From: Jiangella alba
GTDB lineage: Bacteria > Actinomycetota > Actinomycetes > Jiangellales > Jiangellaceae
DNA: 64,000 bases
Reading direction: 5' to 3'
Assembly: GCF_900106035.1 (NCBI RefSeq)
Contig: NZ_FNUC01000004.1
Span: 2,666,001-2,730,000 of the forward strand
In this document: positions 1 to 8,833 of the stretch, in pieces
Layout of the letters: every line of letters begins with the position of its first letter
Position numbering within the stretch: position 1 is the first letter of the stretch
Made by a program: the position numbers and the translations under genes
Notes under the pieces: model-generated
Database searches by the model: none
What the model was told of the DNA's origin: nothing
Seen by the model: only the letters and a program-made list of their open reading frames with translations

Positions 1-355
1 CGACCAGCCGGTGCCGTGCGGTCAGGCGGGGGAGCGGCGCGCCCACCGACGCCTCGAGCACGTCCCACAGCTCGTCCAGTTCGTCCAGCAGACAGGTGAG
101 GTCGCCGGCCGTGGCGGCGCGCTCCCAGGCGAACACCGTCAGCCCGTGGACGACGTCCTCGGGGTCGGGTCGGTCGGCGGTCAGCGCGTCGACGACGGCT
201 TCGACGCCGGGCGGAGGCAACTCCCCGGTGGTTGCCTCCGCCCGGCTCGTCCCAGGCGCGGGGTCGGGCTCGCGGGCGCTCGCCGGCACCGGCCGTTCCA
301 GCCAGGCGGCCAGCAACGATGTCACCGGAACCTCGTCGTGGTTGAACATCGTCAT
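1..355 (-). CDS. Hypothetical acidic protein, N-terminal part only
   Basis: An open frame with no stop runs from the ATG at 355 (or 349, two codons downstream) off the left edge, giving 118 codons. The start reads MTMFNHDEVP, with GGGGAG eight bases upstream of 355. The product is acidic and Leu/Val-rich, with an Ala/Pro-rich linker near residues 22-45 followed by likely helical sequence (LLDELDELWDVLE). No signal peptide, membrane segment or enzyme motif is visible. I do not recognise the family. It diverges from the AI-2E-type transporter gene; the 168 bases between them hold no obvious operator. Confidence 0.5.
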   Translation of the reverse strand, partial: MTMFNHDEVPVTSLLAAWLERPVPASAREPDPAPGTSRAEATTGELPPPGVEAVVDALTADRPDPEDVVHGLTVFAWERAATAGDLTCLLDELDELWDVLEASVGAPLPRLTARHRLV

Positions 356-523
356 CCTCGGAACTCCCCGTTCTCGCGCACGCTTCGTCCGACCCTTGCA
401 CCCACCACGACGGGGCCGGCACCGGATCATGACGCGAGATCGGAAAAGAATTTCGCGGGCGCCCCGACCACGCCGCCGGGGCCGTCGTCCCCGTGTGTCA
501 GGCTGACCCTTGTGCCGGATCGC

Positions 524-1768
524 ATGGTGCGCATGACCCGCTGGCTGACCGACGTCCGCCAGCGGCTCGCGCAAGCCGCCGACGCCGGTGCGGACGCGTC
601 GCCCGAGGCCGGCAGCGCGCCCCGTCCGGCCACCGAGCCGCCCGCGTCCGAGCCCGGGCCGGTGCCGCCGCCACCCGCGGCCACGCCGTCGCCGAGCGCA
701 CCCGACCGCCACCCGGTGCCCAAGGTGGTCCGCGACGCCGCCGACTGGAGCTGGCGGCTGATCGTCATCGCCGCGGCGGTGGCCGGTGTCGGCTGGCTGG
801 CGTGGGAGCTGCGGCTGGTGATCTTCCCGCTGGTGGCCGCACTGCTGCTGGCGGCCGGGCTGCAGCCGCTGGTGCGCCGGCTGCGCATGGCCGGGTGGGC
901 GCGCGGGCCCGCGTCCGCCGTCGTGTTCGTCGGGTTCCTGCTGGTCGTGGTCGGGTCGCTGACGCTGGTCGGCAACGCCGTCGGCGGCCAGTTCCAGGAC
1001 GTCGTCGACCAGGCCGAGGAGGGCCTGCAGGAGATCCGCGACTGGCTGGCGGGGCCGCCGTTCCGCATCGACGAGGCGCAGCTGGACCGCTACATCGACC
1101 GCGCGGTGGCCGTCTTCCAGGACGACAGCGCGGTCACCGAGCAGGCCGCCACCGCGGCCACCGTCGCCATCGAGATCCTGGTCGGGCTGGCGCTCGCGCT
1201 GTTCGCGCTGATCTTCTTCCTCTACGACGGCGAGCGCATCTGGACGTGGCTGGTGCGGCTGTTCCCGGCCCGGGCGCGGGCCCGCGCGGCCGCCGCCGGC
1301 GACATCGCCTGGCTGACGCTGGGGCAGTACATCCGCGGGACGGTGCTGGTGGCGCTGTTCGACGCCGTCGCCATCACGATCCTGCTGTTCATCCTGCAGG
1401 TGCCATTGGCGCTGCCGCTGGGCGTGCTGGTGTTCTTCGGCGCGTTCGTGCCGCTGATCGGCGCGTTCGTCACCGGGACGGTGGCCGTGCTGGTGGCGTT
1501 GGTGACGCAGGGCCTGCTGATCGCGATCGTCGTGCTGGCCGGGCTGATCGTGGTGCAGCAGATCGAGAGCAACATCTTCCAGCCGTTCATCCTCGGCCGC
1601 ATGGTGAGCGTCCATCCGCTGGCCGTCGCGGTCGCCGTCTCCATCGGGACGCTGGCCGGCTCGATCATCGGCGCGATCATCGCGGTGCCGATCATCGCGC
1701 TGGTCAACACCGTCGGCAGTTACCTCGCCTCGACCCGGGAGCGGCCGCCACCGGTCGGGCCGGGCTGA
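524..1768 (+). CDS. AI-2E family transporter (PF01594)
   Basis: A 414-residue membrane protein of the AI-2E/PerM permease family. After a Pro/Ala-rich cytoplasmic N-terminus of about 70 residues come two close hydrophobic segments, a soluble loop (around residues 155-215) and a block of five or six hydrophobic segments. The conserved QQIESNIFQP stretch followed by VHPLAVAVAVSIG is typical of the family. Members export varied small solutes or are Na+/H+ antiporter-like; the AI-2 role of the founder should not be assumed. The ATG at 524 is preferred over GTG 512 and ATG 533, but no clear ribosome binding site separates them. The 3' end overlaps the convergent TetR gene by 49 bases. Confidence 0.82.
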   Translation: MVRMTRWLTDVRQRLAQAADAGADASPEAGSAPRPATEPPASEPGPVPPPPAATPSPSAPDRHPVPKVVRDAADWSWRLIVIAAAVAGVGWLAWELRLVIFPLVAALLLAAGLQPLVRRLRMAGWARGPASAVVFVGFLLVVVGSLTLVGNAVGGQFQDVVDQAEEGLQEIRDWLAGPPFRIDEAQLDRYIDRAVAVFQDDSAVTEQAATAATVAIEILVGLALALFALIFFLYDGERIWTWLVRLFPARARARAAAAGDIAWLTLGQYIRGTVLVALFDAVAITILLFILQVPLALPLGVLVFFGAFVPLIGAFVTGTVAVLVALVTQGLLIAIVVLAGLIVVQQIESNIFQPFILGRMVSVHPLAVAVAVSIGTLAGSIIGAIIAVPIIALVNTVGSYLASTRERPPPVGPG

Positions 1769-2325
1769 ACCAGCGCGCGCAGCGCGGCCGCGAGGTCGGC
1801 CGCCGACGGCGCCGACGCGGGGTCGATCAGCCATTGCAGCACGGCGCCGTTGACCAGGCACAGTGTCATCGAGCCGACGGTGCGCGCCGTCTCGTCGTCG
1901 ATCTCGGACGGGTCGCGCTCGAGCACCAGCCCGGCGAGCTCGCGCCGGGCCCGCTCGTAGGTGCGGGCGAGGTCGTCGCGCAGCTGAGGTGAGTACTCGA
2001 ACTGGGCGAACGCCTGCAGGCTGGCCACCGTCGTCGAGCGGTGCTCCTCGTGGCCGTCCTGCAGCCCGGCGAGGAAGGCCTCCAGCCGGTCCAGCGGGGT
2101 GTCTCCGGCGCGCGCCTGCATGGCGGCGTCGATGTGACTGTCCCAGTCGTCGAACGAGCCGATGATCGCGGCGTTGAGCAGGGCTTCCTTCGAGCCGAAG
2201 TGGTACCCGATGGAGGCCAGGTTGGTGCCGGACTCGGCGACGAGGTCGCGGGCGGTGATGTGCGCGAAGCCCCGCTCCGCCAGCAGCCGCTTCGCGGCGG
2301 CGAGCAGTTCCTCCCGGTGTCCCAT
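1720..2325 (-). CDS. TetR/AcrR family transcriptional regulator
   Basis: A 201-residue regulator. The N-terminal helix-turn-helix spans roughly residues 5-50, with ITARDLVAESGTNLASIGYHFGSKEAL containing the recognition helix and the YHFGSKE signature of TetR proteins. The rest is a helical ligand-binding and dimerisation domain. The ATG at 2325 faces the MFS exporter gene across 71 bases that hold a 38-bp palindrome, so it probably represses the exporter and itself. The C-terminus overlaps the end of the convergent AI-2E-type gene. The inducer cannot be read from sequence. Confidence 0.88.
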   Translation of the reverse strand: MGHREELLAAAKRLLAERGFAHITARDLVAESGTNLASIGYHFGSKEALLNAAIIGSFDDWDSHIDAAMQARAGDTPLDRLEAFLAGLQDGHEEHRSTTVASLQAFAQFEYSPQLRDDLARTYERARRELAGLVLERDPSEIDDETARTVGSMTLCLVNGAVLQWLIDPASAPSAADLAAALRALVQPGPTGGGRSRVEAR

Positions 2326-2348
2326 GGCCCCAGTGTAGACGGCGATTC

Positions 2349-2386
2349 ATACGTCCGTCATAGACACGTGTATAAGACGCTCGTAT
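2349..2386. promoter_or_regulatory. 38-bp imperfect palindromic operator (TetR/MFS intergenic)
   Basis: The sequence is symmetric about the central CACGTG (2365-2370): outer arms ATACG and CGTAT, with 15 of 19 base pairs matching across the whole palindrome. It lies between the divergent TetR and MFS start codons and covers the -35 to -10 region of the MFS promoter, as expected of a TetR operator, possibly bound by two dimers. Confidence 0.7.
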
Positions 2387-2389
2387 AGT
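2361..2389 (+). promoter_or_regulatory. Promoter of the MFS exporter gene, probably leaderless
   Basis: TAGACA at 2361-2366 and TATAGT at 2384-2389 are separated by 17 bases, a good housekeeping-sigma match. Transcription would begin about at 2396-2397, where the ATG lies, so the mRNA probably has no leader; no Shine-Dalgarno sequence precedes the ATG. The promoter is embedded in the palindrome at 2349-2386. Confidence 0.65.
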
Positions 2390-2396
2390 TCCGGGC

Positions 2397-3944
2397 ATGA
2401 CCGAGATCGTTGAGCGGGCCGGCCGCCGGGAATGGGTGGGCCTCGTCGTCCTCACCATCCCGGCGCTGCTGGCGTCGATGGACCTGTCCGTACTGTTCAT
2501 GGCCGCGCCCTGGCTGAGTGCCGAACTGGAGCCCAGCGGCACCCAACTGCTGTGGATCATGGACATCTACGGCTTCCTGATGGCCGGGCTGCTCATCACC
2601 ATGGGGTCGCTCGGAGACCGCATCGGACGCCGCCGGCTGCTGCTGGCCGGCGCGGTGGCGTTCGGCGCGGCGTCGCTGCTGGCCGCCTACGCCACCAGCC
2701 CGGAGACGCTGATCGCCGCCCGCGCGCTGCTCGGCATCGGCGGCGCGACCCTGGCGCCGTCGACGCTGTCGCTGATCCGCGGCATGTTCCACGACCCGAA
2801 CCAGCGGCGGGCCGCCATCGGGGTGTGGACCGCCGCCTTCACCGGCGGCGTCGCGGTCGGCCCGATCATCGGCGGGCTGCTGCTCGAGCACTTCTGGTGG
2901 GGGTCGGTGTTCCTCATCAACCTGCCGGTCATGGTGCTGCTGCTGATCGTCGGGCCGCTGCTGCTGCCGGAGTCGCGCAACCCGGACCACGGCGGCATCG
3001 ACGTCCTCAGCGCCGCGCTGTCACTGGCCGCGGTGCTCCCGGTGATCTACGGCATCAAGGAGATCGCCGCCGACGCCGCCGTCACCGCGCCCGCCGTGGC
3101 CACGATCGCCGCCGGGCTGCTGCTCGGCGTGCTGTTCGTCCGGCGCCAGCTGACCCTGGACGACCCGATGATCGACGTCCGGCTGTTCCGCACCCCGGCC
3201 TTCAGCGCCGCCGTCGGCACCAACGCCGCCGTGACGTTCGCGACCGCCGGCATGGGGGCCATCGCCGTCCAGTACGTGCAGCTGGTGCTCGACATCCGCC
3301 CGTTCACCGCGGCGCTGTGGATGCTGCCGACCGTCGGCGGCACCATCGCCGGCATCGCGGTGGCGAACCTGGTGGTGCGGCGGATCTCGCAGGGCATCGT
3401 CGTCGGCGCCGGTGCCGCGGTGGCCGCGCTGGGCTTCGTGCTGGTGGCCACGACGGTCGAGGTCGACTCCCACGTCGGGGTCGTCATCGCCTGCTACACC
3501 GTCCTCGTGGCCGGTGTCGGGATGGCGGCCAGCCTGGTCATCGACCTCATCGTCGGCTCGGCGCCGCCCGAGCGCTCCGGCTCGGCGGCGGCGACCTCGG
3601 AGACCGCCGGCGAGCTGGGCGCCGCCACCGGCATCGCGGTCCTGGGCAGCGTCGCGGTGGCGGTGTACGGCGACGAGCTGCGCGGCGGCCTGCCCGACGG
3701 CGTCACCGGGCCCGCCGCCGACGCGGCCACCGGCAGCCTGGGCGCCGCGGCCGCCGTCGCCGAGCAACTGCCCGCAGGCGCCGCGGAGCCGCTGATGGCC
3801 GCCGCCCGGCTGGCGTTCACCCAGGGCTTCACCACGACGGCGGCCGTGGGCGCCGTCGTGGTGGGCGTGACGGCGCTGCTGGCCGTGGTGCTGCTGCGGC
3901 GGGTGCGCCCGGGCGCCCCGGCCGTCGTCGAGCCGGCCGGCTGA
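2397..3944 (+). CDS. MFS drug exporter, DHA2 (QacA/SmvA-like) family
   Basis: A 515-residue, probably 14-helix proton antiporter. Seen: the DHA2 start MDLSVLFMAAPWLSAEL in helix 1, QLLWIMDIYGFLMAG in helix 2, the motif A loop GSLGDRIGRRRLL, and a motif C-like stretch in helix 5 (GVAVGPIIGGLLLEHFWW). The final helix is followed by a short Arg/Pro tail. SmvA/QacA relatives export lipophilic cations and antiseptics; the substrate here is unknown. The gene is divergent from a TetR regulator and ends two bases before the convergent hisN stop. Confidence 0.88.
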   Translation: MTEIVERAGRREWVGLVVLTIPALLASMDLSVLFMAAPWLSAELEPSGTQLLWIMDIYGFLMAGLLITMGSLGDRIGRRRLLLAGAVAFGAASLLAAYATSPETLIAARALLGIGGATLAPSTLSLIRGMFHDPNQRRAAIGVWTAAFTGGVAVGPIIGGLLLEHFWWGSVFLINLPVMVLLLIVGPLLLPESRNPDHGGIDVLSAALSLAAVLPVIYGIKEIAADAAVTAPAVATIAAGLLLGVLFVRRQLTLDDPMIDVRLFRTPAFSAAVGTNAAVTFATAGMGAIAVQYVQLVLDIRPFTAALWMLPTVGGTIAGIAVANLVVRRISQGIVVGAGAAVAALGFVLVATTVEVDSHVGVVIACYTVLVAGVGMAASLVIDLIVGSAPPERSGSAAATSETAGELGAATGIAVLGSVAVAVYGDELRGGLPDGVTGPAADAATGSLGAAAAVAEQLPAGAAEPLMAAARLAFTQGFTTTAAVGAVVVGVTALLAVVLLRRVRPGAPAVVEPAG

Positions 3945-3946
3945 GC

Positions 3947-4738
3947 TCAGGCCGGGTCCGCCGGGGCGAGGCGGGCCAGCACGTCGGCGTGGAGGGGGCC
4001 GTTGGTCGCGAGCGCGTCGCCGCCCAGCGGTCCCGCCACGCCGTCGAGGCCGGTGAAGCGGCCGCCGGCCTCCTCGACCACGATCGACGGCGCGGCCATG
4101 TCGTGCAGGGCCAGCTCGGGCTCCGCCGCGATGTCGACGGCGCCGTCGGCCAGCAGCATGTACGACCAGAAGTCGCCGTAGGCGCGGGTGCGCCAGCAGG
4201 CCCGGGTGAGGTCCAGGAAGGTCGGCAGCAGGCCGCGCTTCTCCCAGCCGGACAGCGACGAGTACGACAGCGAGGCCCGCTCCAGCGACGTCACGGCCGA
4301 CACCCGGCAGCGGGTGGCCGACGACAGCGACCGGCCGGTGTAGGCGCCGGTGCCGCGCGCCGCCCACCAGCGCCGTCCCAGCGCCGGAGCCGAGACGACG
4401 CCGGCGACGACCTCGTCCTCGACCATCAGGGCGATCAGCGTGGCCCAGACGGGGACGCCGCGCAGGTAGTTCTTGGTGCCGTCGATCGGGTCGACGACCC
4501 AGCGGCGGGCGCCGTAGCCACCGGCGCCGAACTCTTCGCCGACGATGGCGTCGCGCGGTCGCGCGCGCCCCAGCGTCCGCCGGATCGCCTCCTCGGTGGC
4601 CTTGTCCGCGTCGGTGACCGGGGACTGGTCGGCCTTGGTCTCGACCCGCAGGTCGGGGGCCCGGAACCGCGACATCGTCTGCGAATCGGCGTCGTCGGCC
4701 AGGACGTGAGCGAAGCGGAGGTCGTCGTCGTGGGCCAC
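3947..4738 (-). CDS. hisN: Histidinol-phosphatase, inositol-monophosphatase superfamily
   Basis: A 263-residue Mg2+/Li+-sensitive phosphatase. The metal site is visible in order: VETKADQSPVTDAD (residues 33-46), GEE (67-69), DPIDGTKNYLRG (83-94), and the C-terminal HDMAAPSIVVEEAGG loop. The short GTKNYLRGVPVWATL segment matches actinobacterial HisN-type histidinol-phosphate phosphatases more than SuhB; inositol monophosphatase remains possible. Translation starts at GTG 4738. It follows rsgA on the same strand, separated by the 161-bp palindromic repeat, which could end rsgA transcription. Confidence 0.8.
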   Translation of the reverse strand: MAHDDDLRFAHVLADDADSQTMSRFRAPDLRVETKADQSPVTDADKATEEAIRRTLGRARPRDAIVGEEFGAGGYGARRWVVDPIDGTKNYLRGVPVWATLIALMVEDEVVAGVVSAPALGRRWWAARGTGAYTGRSLSSATRCRVSAVTSLERASLSYSSLSGWEKRGLLPTFLDLTRACWRTRAYGDFWSYMLLADGAVDIAAEPELALHDMAAPSIVVEEAGGRFTGLDGVAGPLGGDALATNGPLHADVLARLAPADPA

Positions 4739-4759
4739 GATCGGTCAACCTACACGCTG

Positions 4760-4920
4760 AGGGGCGTCTGACGGGTCCGTGGCCTACTGCGCGACGCCCA
4801 GGCGGCGCCTCGCTGCGTTCTCGTCAGTCGTCATAGAACCCCGCTATGACTCCTTCCTCGGCCTTGCGAGGCATCCACCTGGACGCCGCTCGCTACGGCC
4901 GAGACCCGTCAGACACCCCT
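4760..4920. repeat. 161-bp palindromic repeat, copy 1 (MITE/REP-like)
   Basis: The whole segment is one imperfect inverted repeat centred on 4840. The ends read AGGGGCGTCTGACGGGTC on the left and the near-exact reverse complement on the right; the innermost arms are GTCATAG (4830-4836) and CTATGAC (4844-4850). Arms stay complementary through most of the length, allowing an 80-bp hairpin. The right end touches the rsgA stop codon. A diverged copy with the same termini and interior words lies at 35459-35620. It may be a non-autonomous mobile element reused as a terminator. Confidence 0.75.
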
Positions 4921-5939
4921 CAGTCGCCCGCCTGGCGGTCCCGGCTGGCCAGCAGCCGGCGGTACGACGCCAGCCGGTCCGGGTCGACGCGCCCGGCCGC
5001 CAGCGCTGCGTCCAGCCCGCACTCGGGCGCGCCGTCGACGTGGGTGCAACCCCGTGGGCACGCCGGCGTCTCCGCGGCGAGGTCGGGGAAGGCGAGGATG
5101 AGGCGGTCGGGGTCGACGTGCGCCAGGCCGAACGAGCGGATGCCCGGGGTGTCGATGACCCAGCCGCCGTCGGGCAGCGGCAGCGCCACCGCGCTGGTGG
5201 ACGTGTGCCGGCCCCGCCCGGTGACGACGTTGACCTGGCCGGTCGCGCGGTCGGCGCCCGGCACCAGCTCGTTCACCAGCGTCGACTTGCCTACACCGGA
5301 ATGGCCGACGAGGACGGTGACGCGGTCGCGCAGGTGCTCGGCGACGTCGCCGACGTCGGTGTCGGCCTCGGGCGCCCCCGGCGCCAGCCGCGTCACGACC
5401 GCCGGGACCTGCAGCGGCGCGTACGTGGCCAGCAGCGGGCCGGGGTCGGCGAGGTCGGCCTTGGTGAGGCACAGCAACGGCTCGATGCCGGCGTCGAACG
5501 CCGCCACGAGCGCGCGGTCGATCAGCCGCGGCCGCGGCTCCGGGTCGGCGACGGCGGTGACGATCATCAGCTGGTCGGCGTTGGCGACGATGACCCGCTC
5601 GACCGGATCGTCGTCGTCGGCGGTGCGCCGCAGCACCGTGGCCCGCTCCTCGACCCGCACGATGCGGGCCAGCGAGCCGGGCGCGCCGGACACGTCGCCG
5701 ACCAGCCCGACCTGATCGCCGACCACGACGGCCTTGCGGCCCAGCTCGCGCGCCGTCATCGCCGTCACCGTGCGGCCGTCGAGCACGCAGGTGTAGCGGC
5801 CGCGGTCGACGGTGATCACCAGCGCCGGCGTCGCGTCGGCGTGGGCCGGGCGGAGCTTGCTGCGCGGGCGCGAGCCGCGCCCCGGGCGGACCCTGACGTC
5901 GCCTTCGTCGTAGGACGAGGCGGCGGTCCGCCGGGCCAT
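4920..5939 (-). CDS. rsgA: Ribosome small-subunit-dependent GTPase A
   Basis: A 339-residue circularly permuted GTPase that matures the 30S subunit. Order of parts: basic N-terminus, OB-fold (roughly residues 35-100), then the permuted G domain with TKAD (G4), GHSGVGKSTLVN (G1), the TGRGRHTST switch and DTPGIRSFGL (G3), and a C-terminal zinc knuckle CPRGCTHVDGAPECGL. The ATG at 5939 shares its A with the aroA stop (TGATG), so translation is coupled to aroA. The stop codon abuts the palindromic repeat. Confidence 0.93.
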   Translation of the reverse strand: MARRTAASSYDEGDVRVRPGRGSRPRSKLRPAHADATPALVITVDRGRYTCVLDGRTVTAMTARELGRKAVVVGDQVGLVGDVSGAPGSLARIVRVEERATVLRRTADDDDPVERVIVANADQLMIVTAVADPEPRPRLIDRALVAAFDAGIEPLLCLTKADLADPGPLLATYAPLQVPAVVTRLAPGAPEADTDVGDVAEHLRDRVTVLVGHSGVGKSTLVNELVPGADRATGQVNVVTGRGRHTSTSAVALPLPDGGWVIDTPGIRSFGLAHVDPDRLILAFPDLAAETPACPRGCTHVDGAPECGLDAALAAGRVDPDRLASYRRLLASRDRQAGD

Positions 5940-7231
5940 CACGCGGTGGGCTCCGCACCGAGCAGGGCTGACCACATGCCGGGGAAGTCGGCCAGCGTCT
6001 TCGAGGTGGTCGCGATGTCCTCGACCTCGACGCCCGGCACCACCAGCCCCAGGACGGCGCCGGCCTGCGCCATGCGGTGGTCGGCGTAGCTGCGGAACAC
6101 GCCCGCCCGCAGCGGCGCCGGCCGGATGGCCAGCCCGTCCTCGGTCTCCGTGACGTCGCCGCCCAGACCGTTGATCTCGGCGGCCAGCGCGGCCAGCCGG
6201 TCGGTCTCGTGCCCGCGCAGGTGCGCGATGCCGCGCAGCCGCGATGGCGTGCTCGCGACGGCGGCGAGCGCGGCCAGGACGGGGGTCAGCTCGCCGACGT
6301 CGTGGAGGTCGGCGTCGAGGCCGAGCACCGTGCCGGTGCCGCGCACCGTCAGCACGCCGTCGTCGAGCGAGACGCCGGCGCCCATGCGGGCCAGCAGGTC
6401 GCGCAGCTGCGCACCCGGCTGCGTGGTGGCCGACGGCCAGCGCGGCACCCGGACCGTGCCGCCGGTGAGCAGCGCGGCGGCCAGGAACGGCGCGGCGTTG
6501 GAGAGGTCGGGCTCGACCACGGCGTCGACGGCGCGGACGGCGCCCGGCTCGACCCGCCAGGTGTTCGCCGTGGCGTCGTCGACCTCGACGCCACGCTCGC
6601 GCAGCATGGCCACCGTCATGTCGATGTGCGGCTGCGACGGCACCGGCCGGCCGTCGTGGTGGATGGTGACGCCCTTGTCGTAGCGCGGCGCCGACAGCAG
6701 CAGCCCGCTGACGAACTGCGACGACGCCGACGCGTCGATGGTGACGTCGCCGCCGGGGACCGCGCCGGTGCCGGCGACGGTGAACGGCAGCACGCCGCGC
6801 CCGCCGTCGTCGATGGAGACGCCGAGCACCCGCAGCGCGTCGAGCACCGTGCCCATGGGCCGCAGCCGGGCCTGCGCGTCGCCGTCGAACCGGACGTCGC
6901 CGCTGGCCAGCGCCGCGACCGGAGGCACGAACCGCATGACCGTGCCGGCCAGGCCGGTGTCGACGGCGGCGTCGCCGCGGACCGGGCCGGGCGTGACCCG
7001 CACGGCGTCGGCCTCGGTCTCGATGCCGGCGCCGAGCGTGCGCAGCGCCTCGAGCATGAGCCGGGTGTCGCGCGCCAGCAGCGGATACCGGACCAGCGAC
7101 GGGCGGTCGGCGAGCGCGGCGAGCACGAGCGCGCGGTTGGTGATGGACTTCGAGCCGGGCAGCGCGACGGTGGCGTCGACCGGCGCGGCGGCGGTCGGTG
7201 CAGGCCAGAGCGGGGCAGTGGTATCGGTCAT
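5939..7231 (-). CDS. aroA: 3-phosphoshikimate 1-carboxyvinyltransferase (EPSP synthase)
   Basis: A 430-residue enzyme of the shikimate pathway, joining shikimate-3-phosphate and [21 protein letters not shown] near residue 24 carries the catalytic Lys and shikimate-binding Ser/Arg residues, and [10 protein letters not shown] near the C-terminus is the second signature. The sequence is full length. The ATG at 7231 directly follows a 9-bp-stem hairpin (7232-7257) rather than a ribosome binding site. TAGGCT in the hairpin loop fits a TANNNT -10 box nine bases before the ATG, so a leaderless start is plausible. Co-transcribed with rsgA. Confidence 0.94.
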   Translation of the reverse strand: MTDTTAPLWPAPTAAAPVDATVALPGSKSITNRALVLAALADRPSLVRYPLLARDTRLMLEALRTLGAGIETEADAVRVTPGPVRGDAAVDTGLAGTVMRFVPPVAALASGDVRFDGDAQARLRPMGTVLDALRVLGVSIDDGGRGVLPFTVAGTGAVPGGDVTIDASASSQFVSGLLLSAPRYDKGVTIHHDGRPVPSQPHIDMTVAMLRERGVEVDDATANTWRVEPGAVRAVDAVVEPDLSNAAPFLAAALLTGGTVRVPRWPSATTQPGAQLRDLLARMGAGVSLDDGVLTVRGTGTVLGLDADLHDVGELTPVLAALAAVASTPSRLRGIAHLRGHETDRLAALAAEINGLGGDVTETEDGLAIRPAPLRAGVFRSYADHRMAQAGAVLGLVVPGVEVEDIATTSKTLADFPGMWSALLGAEPTA

Positions 7232-7257
7232 CGGGCACCCAGCCTATCGGGTGCCCG
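7232..7257. promoter_or_regulatory. Hairpin abutting the aroA start codon
   Basis: CGGGCACCC and GGGTGCCCG form a perfect 9-bp stem around an 8-base loop, ending one base before the aroA ATG (read on the minus strand). It could terminate glpK transcription, act in the 5' end of aroA mRNA, or be an operator over the TAGGCT -10 box in its loop. There is no Shine-Dalgarno sequence in this interval. Confidence 0.55.
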
Positions 7258-7275
7258 ACGACCGAACCTGCCGGT

Positions 7276-8784
7276 TTACTCGGCCTCGACCCAGTCGAAG
7301 GTCTTGGTGACGGCCTTCTTCCAGGTGTTGTAGATCTTCTCGCGGTGGGCCTCGTCCATGTCGGGGTCCCACTGCTTGTCCTGCGCCCAGTTGGTGCGGA
7401 TGTCGTCCTCGCTGTTCCAGAACCCGACGGCCAGGCCGGCCGCGTAGGCCGCGCCGAGCGCCGTCGTCTCCGCGACGACCGGCCGGATGACCGGGACACC
7501 GAGGATGTCGGCCTGGAACTGCATGAGCAGCTCGTTCGCCACCATGCCGCCGTCGACCTTGAGCGACGTCAGCGCCACCCCGGAGTCGGCGTTCATGGCG
7601 TCGATGACCTCGCGGGACTGGAAGGCCGTGGCCTCCAGCACCGCGCGGGCGATGTGCCCCTTGTTGACGAACCGGGTCAGCCCGACGATCGCCCCCCGGG
7701 CGTCGGACCGCCAGTACGGCGCGAACAGACCGGAGAACGCCGGCACGAAGTACGCGCCGCCGTTGTCGTCGACGCTGCGGGCCAGCGGCTCGATCTCGGG
7801 CGCCGCGCTGATGATGCCGAGGTTGTCGCGCAACCACTGCACCAGCGAGCCGGTGACCGCGATGGAGCCCTCCAGCGCGTAGACGGCGTCGTTGTCGCCG
7901 ATCTTGTAGCAGACGGTGGTGAGCAGGCCGTTCTCGCTCATCACCTTCTCCGTCCCGGTGTTGAGCAGGACGAAGTTGCCGGTGCCGTACGTGTTCTTCG
8001 CCTCGCCCGGCGACAGGCAGGCCTGGCCGAACGTGGCCGCCTGCTGGTCGCCGAGGATCCCGGCCACGGGCAGTCCGGCGAACGCGCCGCGCTCGCGGAT
8101 GTTCCCGTACACCTCCGACGACGACCGGATCTCCGGCAGCATCGACATCGGGATGCCCATGTCGGCGGCATGCTCCTCGGCCCACGACAACGTGTCGAGG
8201 TCCATCAGCATGGTGCGCGAGGCGTTGGTCGGGTCGGTGTAGTGCAACCCGCCGTCGGGCCCACCCGTGGCGTTCCACAGCACCCAGGTGTCCATGTTGC
8301 CGAACAGCAGGTCTCCGGCCTCGGCCTTCGCCCGCGCGCCGTCGACGTTGTCGAGGATCCACTTCACCTTCGGCCCGGAGAAGTAGGTCGCCAGCGGCAG
8401 GCCGGTCCGAGCGCGGTACCGGTCCGGACCGCCGTCCTTGCCCAGCTGGTCGACGATGCGGTCGGTGCGGGTGTCCTGCCACACGATCGCGTTGTAGACC
8501 GGCTTCCCGGTCGTGCGGTCCCAGACGACGGCCGTCTCGCGCTGGTTCGTGATGCCAACGGCCACGACGTCGCTGGTGACGAGATCGCGCTTGGCCAGCG
8601 CTCCCGCACAGACCTCACGGGTGTTGCGCCAGACCTCTTCAGGGTCGTGTTCGACCCAGCCGGCCTGCGGGAAGATCTGTTCGTGCTCCCGCTGGTCGAC
8701 GGAGACCACCCGGCCGGAGTGATCGAAGATCATGCACCGGGTCGAGGTGGTTCCCTGATCGATGGCGGCTACGTACTGACTCAT
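7276..8784 (-). CDS. glpK: Glycerol kinase
   Basis: A 502-residue FGGY-family kinase making glycerol-3-phosphate. The N-terminus [17 protein letters not shown] is the ATP/phosphate motif, REQ-type residues follow at [20 protein letters not shown], and the C-terminal [21 protein letters not shown] is the FGGY signature. It lies 49 bases downstream of glpF on the same strand, forming a glpFK operon that faces glpD. Confidence 0.96.
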   Translation of the reverse strand: MSQYVAAIDQGTTSTRCMIFDHSGRVVSVDQREHEQIFPQAGWVEHDPEEVWRNTREVCAGALAKRDLVTSDVVAVGITNQRETAVVWDRTTGKPVYNAIVWQDTRTDRIVDQLGKDGGPDRYRARTGLPLATYFSGPKVKWILDNVDGARAKAEAGDLLFGNMDTWVLWNATGGPDGGLHYTDPTNASRTMLMDLDTLSWAEEHAADMGIPMSMLPEIRSSSEVYGNIRERGAFAGLPVAGILGDQQAATFGQACLSPGEAKNTYGTGNFVLLNTGTEKVMSENGLLTTVCYKIGDNDAVYALEGSIAVTGSLVQWLRDNLGIISAAPEIEPLARSVDDNGGAYFVPAFSGLFAPYWRSDARGAIVGLTRFVNKGHIARAVLEATAFQSREVIDAMNADSGVALTSLKVDGGMVANELLMQFQADILGVPVIRPVVAETTALGAAYAAGLAVGFWNSEDDIRTNWAQDKQWDPDMDEAHREKIYNTWKKAVTKTFDWVEAE

Positions 8785-8833
8785 CCCTTCTCCTCACATC
8801 GTCGTACGGGGCAGGCAGTACCCAGGCGGGTGC

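Noticed and set aside
14-523. Extended N-terminus for the AI-2E transporter
   Set aside because: The frame is open upstream of 524, but the residues are Arg/Gly-rich and overlap a better minus-strand gene (1-355).
2397-2480. Second SigR promoter at the MFS gene (GGGAAT near 2429)
   Set aside because: No GTT follows at 18 bases and it is inside the coding region.
2432-4771. Long plus-strand open frame over the MFS and hisN genes
   Set aside because: Composition is Arg/Gly/Pro shadow sequence typical of high-GC DNA; both genes beneath have clear families.
4739-4920. tRNA or structured RNA between hisN and rsgA
   Set aside because: The segment is palindromic end to end and repeated at 35.5 kb, which fits a mobile repeat better; no cloverleaf was found.
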